Below are positions 20,941-30,905 of a DNA stretch of 64,000 nucleotides, in pieces. The stretch's first letter is position 1. Every line of letters begins with the position of its first letter. The stretch spans positions 796,001 through 860,000 of the forward strand of contig CAUYUJ010015294.1 in NCBI GenBank assembly GCA_963575745.1, given 5' to 3'. A model generated the notes under the pieces. That model was not told where the DNA came from and did not search any database. It saw only the letters and a list, made by a program, of their open reading frames with translations. The position numbers and the translations under genes are program-made. The stretch comes from Prorocentrum cordatum. Taxonomy: Eukaryota; Sar; Dinophyceae; Prorocentrales; Prorocentraceae.

Positions 20941-23119
20941 CGCAGAAGCTGGTCCGACGGCCCCGAGCGCCAGCGCCGAGGCCGCGCCCGAGCCAGAAGG
21001 GAGTGCGACCTCGCGGAGGTCGGCCAGGAGCGCCGGCGACAAGGGCAGCGACCTGGTCGGCTTGATATGGCCTTCCATGGACGAAGCAGGGCGCCTCAAG
21101 ACCGCGCAGGAGCGCGTCCGTGCCCTCCCAGAGCCGCGAGCCACCATCTGCGGCGTTCAGCTCGGACGGGCGCCATCTGCGGTGCACCCGCACATCGGCG
21201 GCGAGGGCGAGCGCGAGCAGGCGCCGGCAAATCCTCAACAATCCTGCAGCGGAAGACCTGCCCTTCTCTGAAGCCAATATGAGCGATGGATTGTCCCCAA
21301 GGTGTAGAAGCGAACAACCGAAAGACGCCGGAAAACGAAGCTGGCGCCTCTGGGCCGCCACCGAGCCCCTACCTTCAAGTACCATGATGTTTTCGTCCTC
21401 GAGGAACCGAGTCGCGAAATCGAGCTGCCAATCCTTGGGGTCCAAGCTCCTCAGGGATCTCGACGAAGATGGGGTTCTCGCCCCAGGCCTCTGGAGTCTC
21501 GTGGGGGTCCACGGGCTCGACAGTGTTGGCGTTGCTGAGAACGTCCGCGCCTGGCAGCGAGTGGCCCCGAGCCCTGGTAGCGGGGGCCCCAGCCTTGCAC
21601 CTGGACTTCTCATTGAGGCCCCGATCGACTTGACGACGTCCGAGTCGAGCACCCGCGAGCATACAGCGTACCCAGAGAGGCAGGCGTCGGACAACCTGAC
21701 CTTCGGACACCACGGTCTATCGAGCCGCGCCCGGCAAAACGGCAGCAGCGCGTCGAACCATCCGATCTCCCTGCGCACCGAACGCCAGACACGGCAGCGG
21801 CTGACGGCGCGAACCGAGATGAAGGAGTAGACGTGATGGAAGATAGCGAACATTTCAAGTCGCAACATGCGCAGGTAAGCACAGAGACCCACGAACCGCT
21901 CCAAAATTTTGCCGCTGACGCGGGGCCGCCGAAGGGGCCGAAGCCCTGCGGCCCTGATCAACTCCAGCTTGCGGTCCGTGGGGACGACGAGTCTCTCTCG
22001 GCCCATGACCTCATAGCTCGGCGCGACGGCGTCCACGGAGGGCCCGTAGATCTCGCGCGCCGCGAAGCCGACGCGCCGGAGGTGGTCGACCAGCTCGCCC
22101 TGCATGGCCCCGGCGCGCTGCGCGTCGGAGCCCACGACGTTCAAGTTGTCGGCGCAGGCGAGCAGCGCCAGCTTGCCATCCGACATGTCGGGGGCGGGCC
22201 GCTCATCACTCAAGATGCGATCCACCGTGACGGCCTCGCTGCGCATGGGCTGGTGGTAGACCGCGCGCCGGGCAACCCGCATCGCCCAGCTCCAGCCCAT
22301 CGGGGCCGCCGCGAGGCAGGGCGACACGAGGCTGCCCTCGGGCAGCGATGCGATGTCGGGTGGGAGTCTGCACGTGGTCCTCAGCAAGGACGCGTCGACC
22401 GCGGGGAGGGCAAAGTACTCGGAGAGCTCTTCCTCGATCACGGAGTGGTAGATGTAGTTCGCCAGGTCCGACTGCTCGGTGTAAACCTCCTCGCCCTGCC
22501 CGAACTCGAGGTCAGCGAGCTTGCTCCCCGACGACATGTTCATCTTCGGGCACCTCGCGAACCTCGCGTTGACTTCCCTACAGCCCAACGCGATGCGCAA
22601 CTCCCCAGACTTCTTCCGAACGAAGAACAACGCGATGAGATCCTGGGCGCTAGTCGAATACCTCAGCATGTTGGCACGGTCAAGCCGGGCCACGAATTCC
22701 GCGTACTTGCCGGGGTCCGAGGCGAGCGTCGGGCCCATGTAGGGGGCGACCAGGGCCTCGCTCTCGCGCCGCTGGCCGAACTCATCCTCAGACAACATCA
22801 TGCGCGACCGAAATCCCCGAAGGCAACGGGCCCCCTCGGGGTCGAGAACATCAAGTGCGGCGGGAGGCTGCTCCAACTCCACCGGCACCGCGATCAGCGT
22901 GGCATCATACCTGGCCACAGTACTTGGAACCTCTCCACTGTCGTAGGCGAGGTCGGAGCCGAGAAGCTCGCGGGCGGCTTCTCGCTGCTGGGGAAAGGGC
23001 GCTCCTGCAGGAAGAACGTGCCTCAAAACTGTGCGCTGAGCCGCTTCCTGGGCCGGGCCCCTGCCCGCCCTTGGCGGCTCCGGCGACGAGGAGGAGGGCC
23101 CGCCGTAGAGCTCGTTCAA
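20933..23119 (-). pseudogene. Reverse transcriptase-RNase H of the DIRS-like element
   Basis: A 728-residue open frame. RT signatures: LIALFFVRKKSGELRIAL (about residues 161-178), motif A Asp at 218 (TEQSDLANYIYH), MGWSWAM (274-280), and motif C reading CADN at 322-325, so the second catalytic Asp is Asn and the usual aromatic is Cys. The RNase H module has Asp478 (LSDACLSGY), Glu582 (VLEGRG), Asp609 (LGDN) and Asp658 (ELNAADGGSR). Between residues ~500 and ~558 the protein-like sequence moves to the adjacent frame (21375-21713, FVEIPEEL) and then returns, indicating two compensating indels. No convincing start; translation probably followed ORF1. Confidence 0.75.
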
Positions 23120-24282
23120 GGCCTGGATACTGGGCTTCTTGGCATGCCGACTGGTCGGCAGCGCTGTAGCCGGGCTGGCTCGGCGAGACTCGGTGCGCCT
23201 CCTTGATCAGCGCGAGACGTCGCGAGGCCAGCTCCATGCGCAGGACAAACGGGCAGTTCCATTGATCCTGCATCGCCGCTGCGTCGAGGATGCGGCTGAA
23301 AACCTCATTCTCGTAGATGCTCCGATCTCCCAGCAGCACCTTGGAGAGGCGCACCCAATTCTCGTGTGAGTGGAAGGCGCTGTTTCCGTTGTCCCGCGCG
23401 TGCTTCATGAACCAGAGGACGGTGCGAGGGCCCTGAAGATCCCAAGGCATGTGCTCCTCCGACGAGTGGGCCAGCGCGTCGCCCCATGAGCGACTGCGCT
23501 CGCCCTGGACATCAGCCAACGTGCGAGCATCACCCCTGGCCAGCACCAGCGCGCCCGCAGCGGAGAGCTGCGCCACCGCCACCGAGACGCCCGCCACGCG
23601 GAGGAGGGCGAGGTCGCCGAGCACGAGGGCGCCGGGCGGCAGCTGGCGGCAAACGACGTCGCCCATCGAGTAGCCCCCACGATCCTCCACGGCGTACCAG
23701 CTGAGCCCAGGCGGAGGCACCAGCACGCCGCCCGGCGCGGCCGCAGCGGCGGCGGCGCCTCCGCCCAATCCAAGCGGGATGCCCAGCGCCGCGCTGGCGG
23801 CAGCGCCGGCGGCCGCGCCGCCAGGGGGCAGGGGGCCTCCGCCTCCCGGGTCAGGCGGCGCCCCCCCCCGCGGGCACCAAGGCCGCGGCCGCCCCGGCAA
23901 GCGGCGCGGCATCAGGTGCTGCGCCGTCCGCCGCGGCCGCCGCCGCGCCTGCATCACCGCCGGGCGGGTTGAAGTGGCGCACGAGCGGCAGCGGTGCGCA
24001 CGGCACGCCAAGGTGGTGAGCCCCGAGCATCGCGAAGGCGTCGATCATCGCCTGGGCCGGCGCCGCACGGAAACCATAGACCTGTCCAGCTGCGTCCCTA
24101 GGCGGTACCTCCTTAGCGTACGTCAAAACGTGCGCACTGACGAAATCGAGCCCGACGGTGCACGACTCCTCGTAGTGGTCGAGATCGGGCGTGAACCCAT
24201 ATGCATCGAAAGACCCTGGGCGGACAGCCAAAACCAACCTGACAATGCATTCGCTCATTGCTACCCTCCCTGCCACCCACAA
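22905..24282 (-). pseudogene. ORF1 (gag-like) of the DIRS-like element, frameshifted
   Basis: The N-terminal part reads in one frame from 24282 (MSECIVRLVLAVRPG, then TPDLDHYEE) to about 23870, where an Ala/Gly/Pro-rich linker containing a nine-C run shifts it into the frame of 22905-24011. The second part has a small barrel-like segment (GGYSMGDVV … GDLALLRVAGV) and the conserved block MPWDLQGPRTVLWF, then GDRSIYENEVFSRILD, LIKEAHRVSPSQP and YSAAD. This block is, from memory of the family, typical of the first ORF of a dinoflagellate retroelement. Its biochemical role is unknown; by position it is the gag-like protein. Residues after about 23130 on the minus strand read low-complexity Arg/Ser and overlap the RT frame. 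Confidence 0.7.
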
Positions 24283-24389
24283 AGAGCGAGAGAGAGGCGG
24301 CGCATTTTTTGTTTTAAACCAAATGCGCCAACTCCTGCACGGCCGTCAAGTGGAAGCGGCAAGCTACGACGACGCCGCGCAGGACGACC

Positions 24390-24872
24390 CAGGCCCGGGG
24401 GGCCCGAATCGTGAGCCTCGTGGAGGCGGAGATGACCTAAGCCCGTGGGGCTCGAATCATCAGCCTCGCGAAGGCGGAGTTGACCTAGGCCAGGGGGGCC
24501 CGAATCATCAGCCCCGTGGAGGCGACGGTGACCCAAGCCCGGGGGGCTCGAATCACCGGCCTCGTGGAGGCGAGGGTGACCTAAGCCCGGGGGGCTCGAA
24601 TCATCAACCCCGCGGGGGCGGGGATGACCTAGGCCCGCGGGGCCCGGACCATCAGCCTCGTGGAAGCGGAAATGACCTAGGCCTGTGGGGCCCGAGTCAT
24701 CGGCCTCGTGGAGGCGAAAATGACCTAAGCCCGTGGGGCTCGAATCACCAGCCTCGTGGAGGCGACAGTGACCTAAACCTAGGGGGCTCGGGTCACCGGC
24801 CTCGTGGAGGCGGAGATGACCTAGGCCCGCGGGGCCCGAATCATCAACCTCGTGGAGGCGAGACGACCTAGG
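24390..24872. repeat. 48-bp tandem array, about ten copies
   Basis: A unit of about 48 bp (core GACCTAGGCCCG … CGAATCATC, CTCGTGGAGGCGG) repeats about ten times with 10-20% differences. As 48 is 16 codons, frames on both strands stay open (plus: NHQPRGG; minus: GLGHLRLHEAG). It lies exactly between ORF1 of the DIRS-like element and the 3' LTR of the neighbouring element. Confidence 0.9.
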
Positions 24873-24948
24873 ACAGGCGCAGGCAACCGGCCCTCTGTGG
24901 AGGCGCACCCTCGCCCCCCACCCTCTTGTGGCGAGGGCGGGCGGGAGA

Positions 24949-25269
24949 TTCACGGAAGTGTGACAGCTGGTTAGGCCGACGTGGCTACGGAGAAGATGCG
25001 TGCTGAATGGCAGACATACTATGCACCTCCAAGCCACATGAGACTGAAACAACAGCAAATGGCCCCGGACATCCCGCCATGGCGCGGCCCAGTTTTCCGC
25101 GCAGCGTCCAGCCGTGGCAACGAGGAGGGGGGGGGCCAGAAGCACAGCGAGGCGCTGTTTCCCTGCCCGCAGGACCCTCGGACCTCTGAGCCCTCGGACC
25201 TGAGCCTTGAGCCAGGCAAGGAGACCCTAAACACCAGCCAGGGGGGGCGATAGTAGAGCCCTGGCCCTT
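24949..25269 (-). repeat. 3' LTR (long direct repeat, left copy)
   Basis: TTCACGGAAGTGTGACAGCTGG at the left edge and GATAGTAGAGCCCTGGCCCT at the right edge match 30121 and 30349. In the ~200-bp shared core I count about ten differences, plus the extra ~90 bp at 24971-25062. Confidence 0.85.
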
Positions 25270-25499
25270 GGCGTAAAAATCCAATCTTCAAGCGTCTACT
25301 GCGGCCTTCAGGCGTGATCGGTCTGACACGATCGCAATGGCTTCGTGGATTGATCCCCTCAACGGCACTGCAGGCGGCATCCGTGGGAAATCCTGCCTGC
25401 GGAGCGGCGCCGTGGAAACAGGCGCGACTCCGGAGACCCCGGAGGGGCATGCCAGTGGCAGAACAGGGGGGCCCTGCACCACACCGCCAGCGTGCCGCT

Positions 25500-25685
25500 G
25501 TGGGAGAGCCAGAGCCGCGCGCGGCTGCAAGAGCGGCGCGAAACCTGGCGCGGAGCTGCTCGCGGAAACGCGGGGCAGGAGGCACGGGGTCAGGGCCGCG
25601 CGCGGCTGCAGGAGCGGCGCGAACCTCGGCGCAGAACTGCTCGCGGACGCGCCGGGCCTGAGGCACGGGGCCACCGCGGCACGAA
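25500..25685. repeat. Direct duplication, ~88 bp, in the element's 3' region
   Basis: GCGCGCGGCTGCAAGAGCGG at ~25508 and GCGCGCGGCTGCAGGAGCGG at ~25596 begin two adjacent ~85-bp copies ending near GAGGCACGGGG. They lie between the RNase H frame and the 3' LTR. Confidence 0.75.
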
Positions 25686-25931
25686 ACCCGTGGCCGGCAC
25701 GCCCGCCCGCAAATTACCCCCCTGTTCCACGAAAGGCGCGGGCGGCGTGCCCGGGCGCCCATGTGCGAAGCGAGGCCACTTGGCAGCAGGGGGGGCTCGG
25801 GCCGGGTGATTGTCGGAATGGCTCATCCCTTCAATCTGAGCCAATAGCAACGGTTATGAATGGCAGGGGGAGGAGGGGGGGAGGGAGGAAGGGAGGCAGG
25901 GAAGGAGGGGGGAGGGAGAGGCAAAGAAGAA

Positions 25932-27431
25932 TTACTCACTGCGTGGAACGCCCCATATGTGATCTATTCGCAAGGACCGAGGAAGCAGGAAGAGCAGGAG
26001 GCGTCCAAGTAATAACAGTAACCCCATCTTAGGAGAAGGGGACCCCCCCCCCAAAAAAAAAACGAATGTTTCTCTGGGGGGGCTGGCCGGCCGGGCGCGG
26101 TTGCAAGCCAGGCAGGAAGGCAGAGATGTTGACGCATTTCTTCGTCTGGCCTTGACTTCAGTCCTGCGTGCATATGGGGCCCCGGGCCGCCTTGGGCGTG
26201 CCCAGGGAAGGTGGCGATCTGGTTTCACAGGCGCGCCGATGCGGACGCCCATGCTTCGGCGCCAACCTGGGCTGCCCACAAGCCCGACTCGACCCCCCGG
26301 GGGGGGCAAGTGGTAGTAGGAGCGGCCGCGTGGCGGCAAAGGCCGGCACTTGGCGCCAGCCAGCGCTGCGGGCGTTTCGGGCAGGCGCCCCGGGGCCGAC
26401 ATCCGCGACAGCCAGTCGGCCGTGCGATTCCAGTCGCCTGGGATGTGCGTTAGACACAAGTCGCGGATGTCCAGGGACTCCAGCTCCAGCGCCAACTCGG
26501 CCCCGACGAAGTTCATGACTGGCGAAGAACTGGACAATTTCCGTGCCGGGGCAAGGGCCGCGGAATTGCCCCCCCGCATGTCAACTGTAGCCGAGGATGC
26601 GCGCAGAAAGCGGCCCCACAGTTTCAGCGCCACCAGAAGCGCCAACGCTTCCAAGGCCTGCTGGGCGCTGGAGCACCCCCGCCGGATGAGGAGCAGCGAG
26701 ATGTCGTCGTCGAGCACGTCGCCGAAGGCATATTCCACGACCCTGCCAGTGGCTGCGTGGGCCAATGTCAACCCGAGGCCCCGCGGGGAAGCGTCGACGA
26801 TGATGACTGTAGCTGGCGGGCTGCTGCCCCACGCGATTCGCCTGGTCACAGGCCCCTCCATGCCTCGCCACAGGGCCGTGAGCCACCGCGCGGGAAATGC
26901 AACGCGTTTGGCCGCGACCATGCCGCACATCGGGCGCGGGTCGCCCCTCTGCTGCCGCCTGCGGCCCTCCGCGCCCGAGCGGAAATCCCTCTCTGCCGAC
27001 GCAGCGACCGCGTACAGGATGGCAACGGCGCAGCGAATGCGCGGCAGCAGCCCGGCGACCCAGGAATGTTCCCCAATGCATTGCTTGAACACCTTGAGGC
27101 TTATCGTGGCGCCGTTGCCCAGCCGGACGAGCAGCGCCAGCAGCTCTTCAATCGTGCTGGCGGGGATAGCGACGGTCATCTCGCGGGACGCAACATCGGC
27201 AGCGATTGTCGCGCCGATCCACGCAACCGCGGGCCCGCGGGCGGCCTTGTGCCACGCGATACGGACACCGAGGCCGATGAGGATCCACAGCGCGAGACCG
27301 AGCTGCCGGTCGCGCTGCGCGCGCGTGCCCGAGAGCGTCCAGATAGGGTCGTCCAGGTACAGCTGCATGCGGGCGTGGCTCTGGTTCACGCAGGACTGCA
27401 CGAGCCTCGCGAGGGCGGCGGCCACGCGGCA
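25932..27431 (-). pseudogene. Pol part 2: RT catalytic YLDD box and RNase H
   Basis: This continues pol part 1 in the same frame after the TAG. Counting from a GTG at 27425, YLDD is at residues 23-26 (QLYLDDPIWTLSG), intact. The RNase H has Asp211 (IIVDASPRGLG), Glu259 (QQALEALALLVALK), Asp282 (ATVDMRGGNSAAL) and Asp337 (GDWNRTADWLSRM), a complete acidic tetrad. The ~150 residues after the RNase H are Pro/Arg/Leu-rich with no integrase motif. So the catalytic half is well preserved while the gene as a whole is interrupted. Confidence 0.8.
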
Positions 27432-28620
27432 CTAGATGAGCGGGGCACCAAATAAGCCGAAACACAACGTTATCCACAACAACATACGCCCGGGCACCAC
27501 GTCTGGCGACAGGCAGTGGCGTAGCTCATCCGGGTGAGTCCGCAGGTGCATGCGCGCGTCAGAGAAGTCTGCGATCGCGAACTCCATGTCGCAGCTCTCG
27601 TCGCCGTGCGTGGGCGGCGCCGCGCCGCAAGCGAGAGCCCGGGCATCCTGGATGACGTCGCAGATTCGCGGGAGCACAGGCCGCTCCGGCACCCGGGCAC
27701 GGCTGTTGACAGGAACGGGCTTGCTCCGTTTCAAATCAACAATGGTGCGCCGCTTGACTGTCGCGTCTGGCTTGACCCTGGTCAGCAGCGCAATCTTGGA
27801 GACCGATACACCGGGGAACCTCTGCAAGGCCGTGGACTCCGTGATTGAGACTGCGACATCATTGGCGAAGTAGCGGTGCACTTCGGAAGCAGCAGCCTCT
27901 GGGTCGTCGGCCATTGACTGATAGTTGAACACGCCTTGCGCCAAGGCCATGTCCAAGCCACCGTCGTGGTGCTCGATGTCTGACTGCGGCAAGACCGGGA
28001 AGATGCCGCAAATGGGAATGGGCACCTCCACGCGAAGCGGCGCGCCTGTCTGGCACCAGTCACGCAGGCAAGTCTCCAGGTCGCCGACTGCTTGCAACCG
28101 CGAGTGCAGGAGCTCGGGTCCCGCCGGCGCCTCCGCGCGGGCGCCGAGGTGCCCCCGCAGCCGAGCGCGCCACTCTTCGACGAGCTCGCGCTCTGGGCCA
28201 GCGTACGTCCTGTCGCCGAAGCGCTGGACAACGGCGAAGGCGCCCGGCCGCTCCGAGATCCATCGATCGTAGAGAGCAGCCACTTCCTTGCCCAGCGCGC
28301 AAAGGCGCGGCAACCGGGCCACCGCGGCAGCAGTGCAGCGCAGGCCGCCGACGCACAATGCGTTCTCGAGCTCGCGGCGGGCTCGCTGCGAGGCGGGGGC
28401 CGCGGCGGCCGGCGCTGGGTGCGCGAGCTCTGCGAGATGCGGAGGGGCAGCTGGGTGCCCGGCTGGGGCGCCGGCGTGGCCGGGCAGCTGCCGGACCAGG
28501 GCGTCGCCCCAATGGCCCACGCGGATGAGGGCGCTGCTGGGGGCCTCAGCAGCAGCGCCAGGGGCGCAGGGCGACTGGCTCAGCGGCGCCAGCAGTCCGG
28601 CGCCTTGTGCGAGGGGTCCC
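27432..28620 (-). pseudogene. Pol part 1: reverse transcriptase fingers and palm, ends at in-frame TAG
   Basis: The meaningful protein begins near the gag stop; the frame stays open further upstream only as a shadow of gag. It contains a long linker (ALYDRWISERPGAFAVVQ, QSDIEHHDGGLDMALAQG), RT block KIALLTRVKPDATVKRRTIV, VPERPVLPRICDVIQDA, motif A FAIADFSDA, and LWITLCFGLFGAPLI. A TAG (complement of 27432-27434) stops it exactly there. The same frame continues immediately with CRVAAALARLVQS and reaches the YLDD box, so the stop is a single nonsense codon (or a readthrough site) inside the RT, not a domain end. Confidence 0.75.
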
Positions 28621-30051
28621 CGCACGTGCTGCACTTGTGCACCCGGCCCTGCGGGCAAGTGGAGGGGGCCCCCAGCTTGCCACACTCGTTCTTGGGGTTG
28701 CCCTGGTTCCAGGTCTTGCAGATCTGGATCTCGGTTGTGCGCGGCCCCCCCGCCGAGGCGCGGGGCGCCGCCGGCGGGGGGCCACCGTTTCCCGACGGCT
28801 GCTGCTGGGGCTGCCCGCTGCGGGCGGCCTTCTTCTCCGCCTTGGTCTTGCGACGTTTGGTCGGGTTTGAGGGCTGCTCTGTCGGTGGCGCCACAGCCGC
28901 GAGGCCGCCCGGCAGGTGGGCCACCGCGGCCTCCTCCTCGGTCGCGCGGAGGACGCCGCGGCCGCCGCGGGACACCCACGCAGCAGCGCGGTGCCGCACG
29001 CGGGAGTCCCAGAAGGCCTCGTCCGCGGCAGCGAGGCGGTAGATCGTGGACCGCGGCCTTTCGCTGTCCCAGTCCGGCGCCGGTGTCTGGCCCGCTTGGA
29101 GCTCGGCTTCGTACTTGCGCCTGACACGGCGCAGGTGTTCGGCGCGCATCTGGTCGTCTGCCGTGACGGTCAAATGCCAACACTCTGCCCAGAGCTGCAC
29201 GAGCTGGCGGATCTTCTCCGCGTGCAGCTCGAGCGCTGGGCGGGCCACAGCCATGATCATGAGGCACGCTGCCGCGAACACTCTCCGCGATGCCTCCCAC
29301 TGCTGAAGGTTCTCTGGCCCCGGGAGCTCCTTGTCCGTGTAGGAGCCGTCCCCCGTAGGGAACCACGCGCGGAATTTGTCCGCCCGCGCGCCCTTCCGAG
29401 GGAGAGGCCGCCACGCGGCGAAGTCCGCATACGGGGAGCAGCCGCGATCCTTGACCCTGCGCTGCAACGCCGTGAGCTGCTCGATGGACGGCTCCGCGTC
29501 CTCCGGCGGCACAGCCAGCATTTGCATCTGGTAGTTGCTGAACCACCTCTCATACAGGTCGTTTTCAGCGACCTTGACTTCGCCGTCGTCGCCCTGGTCG
29601 AACACCAGCGCCAACTTGACGACTTTTCCCTTGGTCGCAGACCCGGCAGGGACGCGGGCATCCAGGAAGGAGACAACAGGCGCCGGGGGAACCTGCGGAG
29701 CAACGAAGGGATCGACGTCAACGAAATCTTCCCACTTACTGCCGCTGGCCACCCAAGAGATGCGCCGGCAGATGCGCCAGACTTGGCCCACTGGCTTGCC
29801 TCGAGCGGGCTGATGCCGCGCATGGCTTGTTCTCCTTCTGTGGCTGAACCCTCCACCGGCACCTGAGTGGCCAAAATTCCGCAATGCAGCATCACCTGGG
29901 GAATGATGGACAGCAGAGGGATGTGATCCTGGAGCTGCCCCAAGTGCGCCGCCACAGCGTTGAAGACGGGCTCTGCGACGCGAGCGAACCAGATCACCTC
30001 CGAAATCGTCGTCCATGACTTGGCCTCGGCCTCAGAAGGGAACAAAGCCAT
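28580..30051 (-). pseudogene. Gag-like protein with C-terminal CCHC zinc knuckle
   Basis: Translation begins at the ATG complementary to 30049-30051 (MALFPSEAEAKSW, then helical IIPQVMLHCGILATQVPVEG). Near 29735-29775 the protein-like sequence passes to another frame (KWEDFVDVDPFVAPQVPPAP), so there is an indel. The second part has helices around FAAWRPLPRKGARADKFRAW and ELHAEKIRQLVQLWAECWHL, a Lys/Arg/Gln-rich linker, and ends with a zinc knuckle CSTCGDPSHKAPDC (CX2CX4HX4C) three residues before a TGA at 28580-28582. The knuckle would bind RNA in a particle. The pol frame overlaps its end and lies in the -1 frame relative to gag. Confidence 0.7.
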
Positions 30052-30120
30052 CGTCGAGGCAAGCCGCGCAACTGCGGCACGCCCCCGGAAACAATAAATG
30101 AATGGAGAAATAATGTAAGG

Positions 30121-30349
30121 TTCACGGAAGTATGAAAGCTGGCTCGGGGACATCCCGCCATGGCGCGGCCCAGTTTTCCGCGCAGCGTCCAGCCGTGGCA
30201 AGGAGGAGTGGGGGAGCCAGAAGCACAGCGAGGCGCTGTTTCCCTGCCCGCAGGACCCTCGGACCTCTGAGCCTTCGGACTTGCGCCTTCAGCCAGGCAA
30301 CGAGACCCTAAACAGCAGCCAGGGGGGACGATAGTAGAGCCCTGGCCCT
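30121..30349 (-). repeat. 5' LTR (long direct repeat, right copy)
   Basis: The counterpart of 24949-25269 in the same orientation. The proposed gag start (ATG at 30051-30049) lies about 70 bases downstream of its inner edge on the minus strand. Confidence 0.85.
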
Positions 30350-30439
30350 CAGCCCTCCAGCTCGCTGTTTAGGGAGAGAGGCGCGCAGGAAGAATGACAG
30401 AAAGGATGGTGATGCGGAGTTCAAGGTGGGTTGTGAACC

Positions 30440-30905
30440 ACCCGCCTTCCGAGCATCAAGCTCGCGCACAATGTCCTCCTGACAAGCCAAATCCGCACAT
30501 GATACACGGCAGGGCCCGGGACGCCACGGTACCGCACCATCACATAGCTCCCTGCATTCAGCGCCATCACGTTCGAGATGCAGCACCGCGGTTCCGCACG
30601 AAGGACAGCTGCGCCCGAGCCTGCTCCTCAAGCGACGGGATCGCCTCCTTCACCACGACTGTCGGTCCAACCTCGTGCGCCGAGCGCCGCTCGACGGTCG
30701 GGAGCCCCCACACGGTACCGAGCACGTGCGCGGCGACGACCAGCACCGTCAACACCGTCACCCCGCCGGCCACCGCCAGCGGCGACGGCGTCTCACAGAC
30801 GCAAGTAGTCGCCGGCACAGCGGGGCAGTGCAGGACTGGGGCGCAGGCTGGGCACGGCTGGCCCGCACCCCACACTGCCGCCCCGGCGCTGACCCCGCGC
30901 GCGAG
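30440..30905 (-). pseudogene. ORF1 N-terminal fragment of a DIRS-type element
   Basis: The minus-strand frame 30875-30567 starts with a Cys-rich stretch (PCPACAPVLHCPAV, TTCVCE) and a hydrophobic segment (LAVAGGVTVLTVLVVAAHVLG), then stops. The next frame carries on with SYVMVRYRGVPGPAVYHVRI to about 30440. A Cys-rich head, a membrane-like segment and a V(L/M)VRY…YH box are, from memory, typical of the start of ORF1 in the dinoflagellate DIRS-type family seen at 20-24 kb. The YH box partly overlaps in content with the start of the ORF1 at 24282 (CIVRLVLAV), so this may be a separate fragment. It ends ~90 bp from the 5' LTR. Confidence 0.5.

Larger units (their letters stand above)
19750..24300 (-). 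mobile_element. Degenerate DIRS-like (tyrosine recombinase) retrotransposon
   Basis: Reading the minus strand gives the order ORF1, reverse transcriptase with RNase H, tyrosine recombinase, which is the DIRS-type arrangement. ORF1 and RT-RNase H match a family I recognise as abundant in dinoflagellates. The copy is broken: one frameshift in ORF1 at a C9 run (~23871), two compensating frameshifts in the RT-RNase H linker (~21622 and ~21447), one frameshift in the recombinase (~20640), and substituted catalytic residues. Terminal repeats were not identified. The upstream side abuts a 48-bp tandem array and an LTR element; a separate ORF1 fragment lies at 30440-30905. Confidence 0.75.
24949..30349 (-). 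mobile_element. LTR-type retrotransposon with gag, RT and RNase H
   Basis: Two direct repeats bound a ~5.4-kb minus-strand unit encoding a zinc-knuckle gag and an RT-RNase H pol. No integrase or protease was recognised between the RNase H and the 3' LTR. The left repeat is ~320 bp and the right one ~230 bp; the size difference is a ~90-bp segment at 24971-25062 missing from the right copy. No convincing TG…CA ends, primer-binding site, polypurine tract or target-site duplication was found, so the boundaries are set only by where similarity stops. An in-frame TAG and gag frameshifts make it non-functional as read. Confidence 0.8.

Noticed and set aside
24390-24872. CRISPR-like array
   Set aside because: Units are directly contiguous without unique spacers, the units vary throughout, and the sequence is eukaryotic.
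24261-25145. Minus-strand 294-residue frame with GLGHLRLHEAGD repeats
   Set aside because: It is the 48-bp array read in one of several open frames on both strands; coding is not supported.
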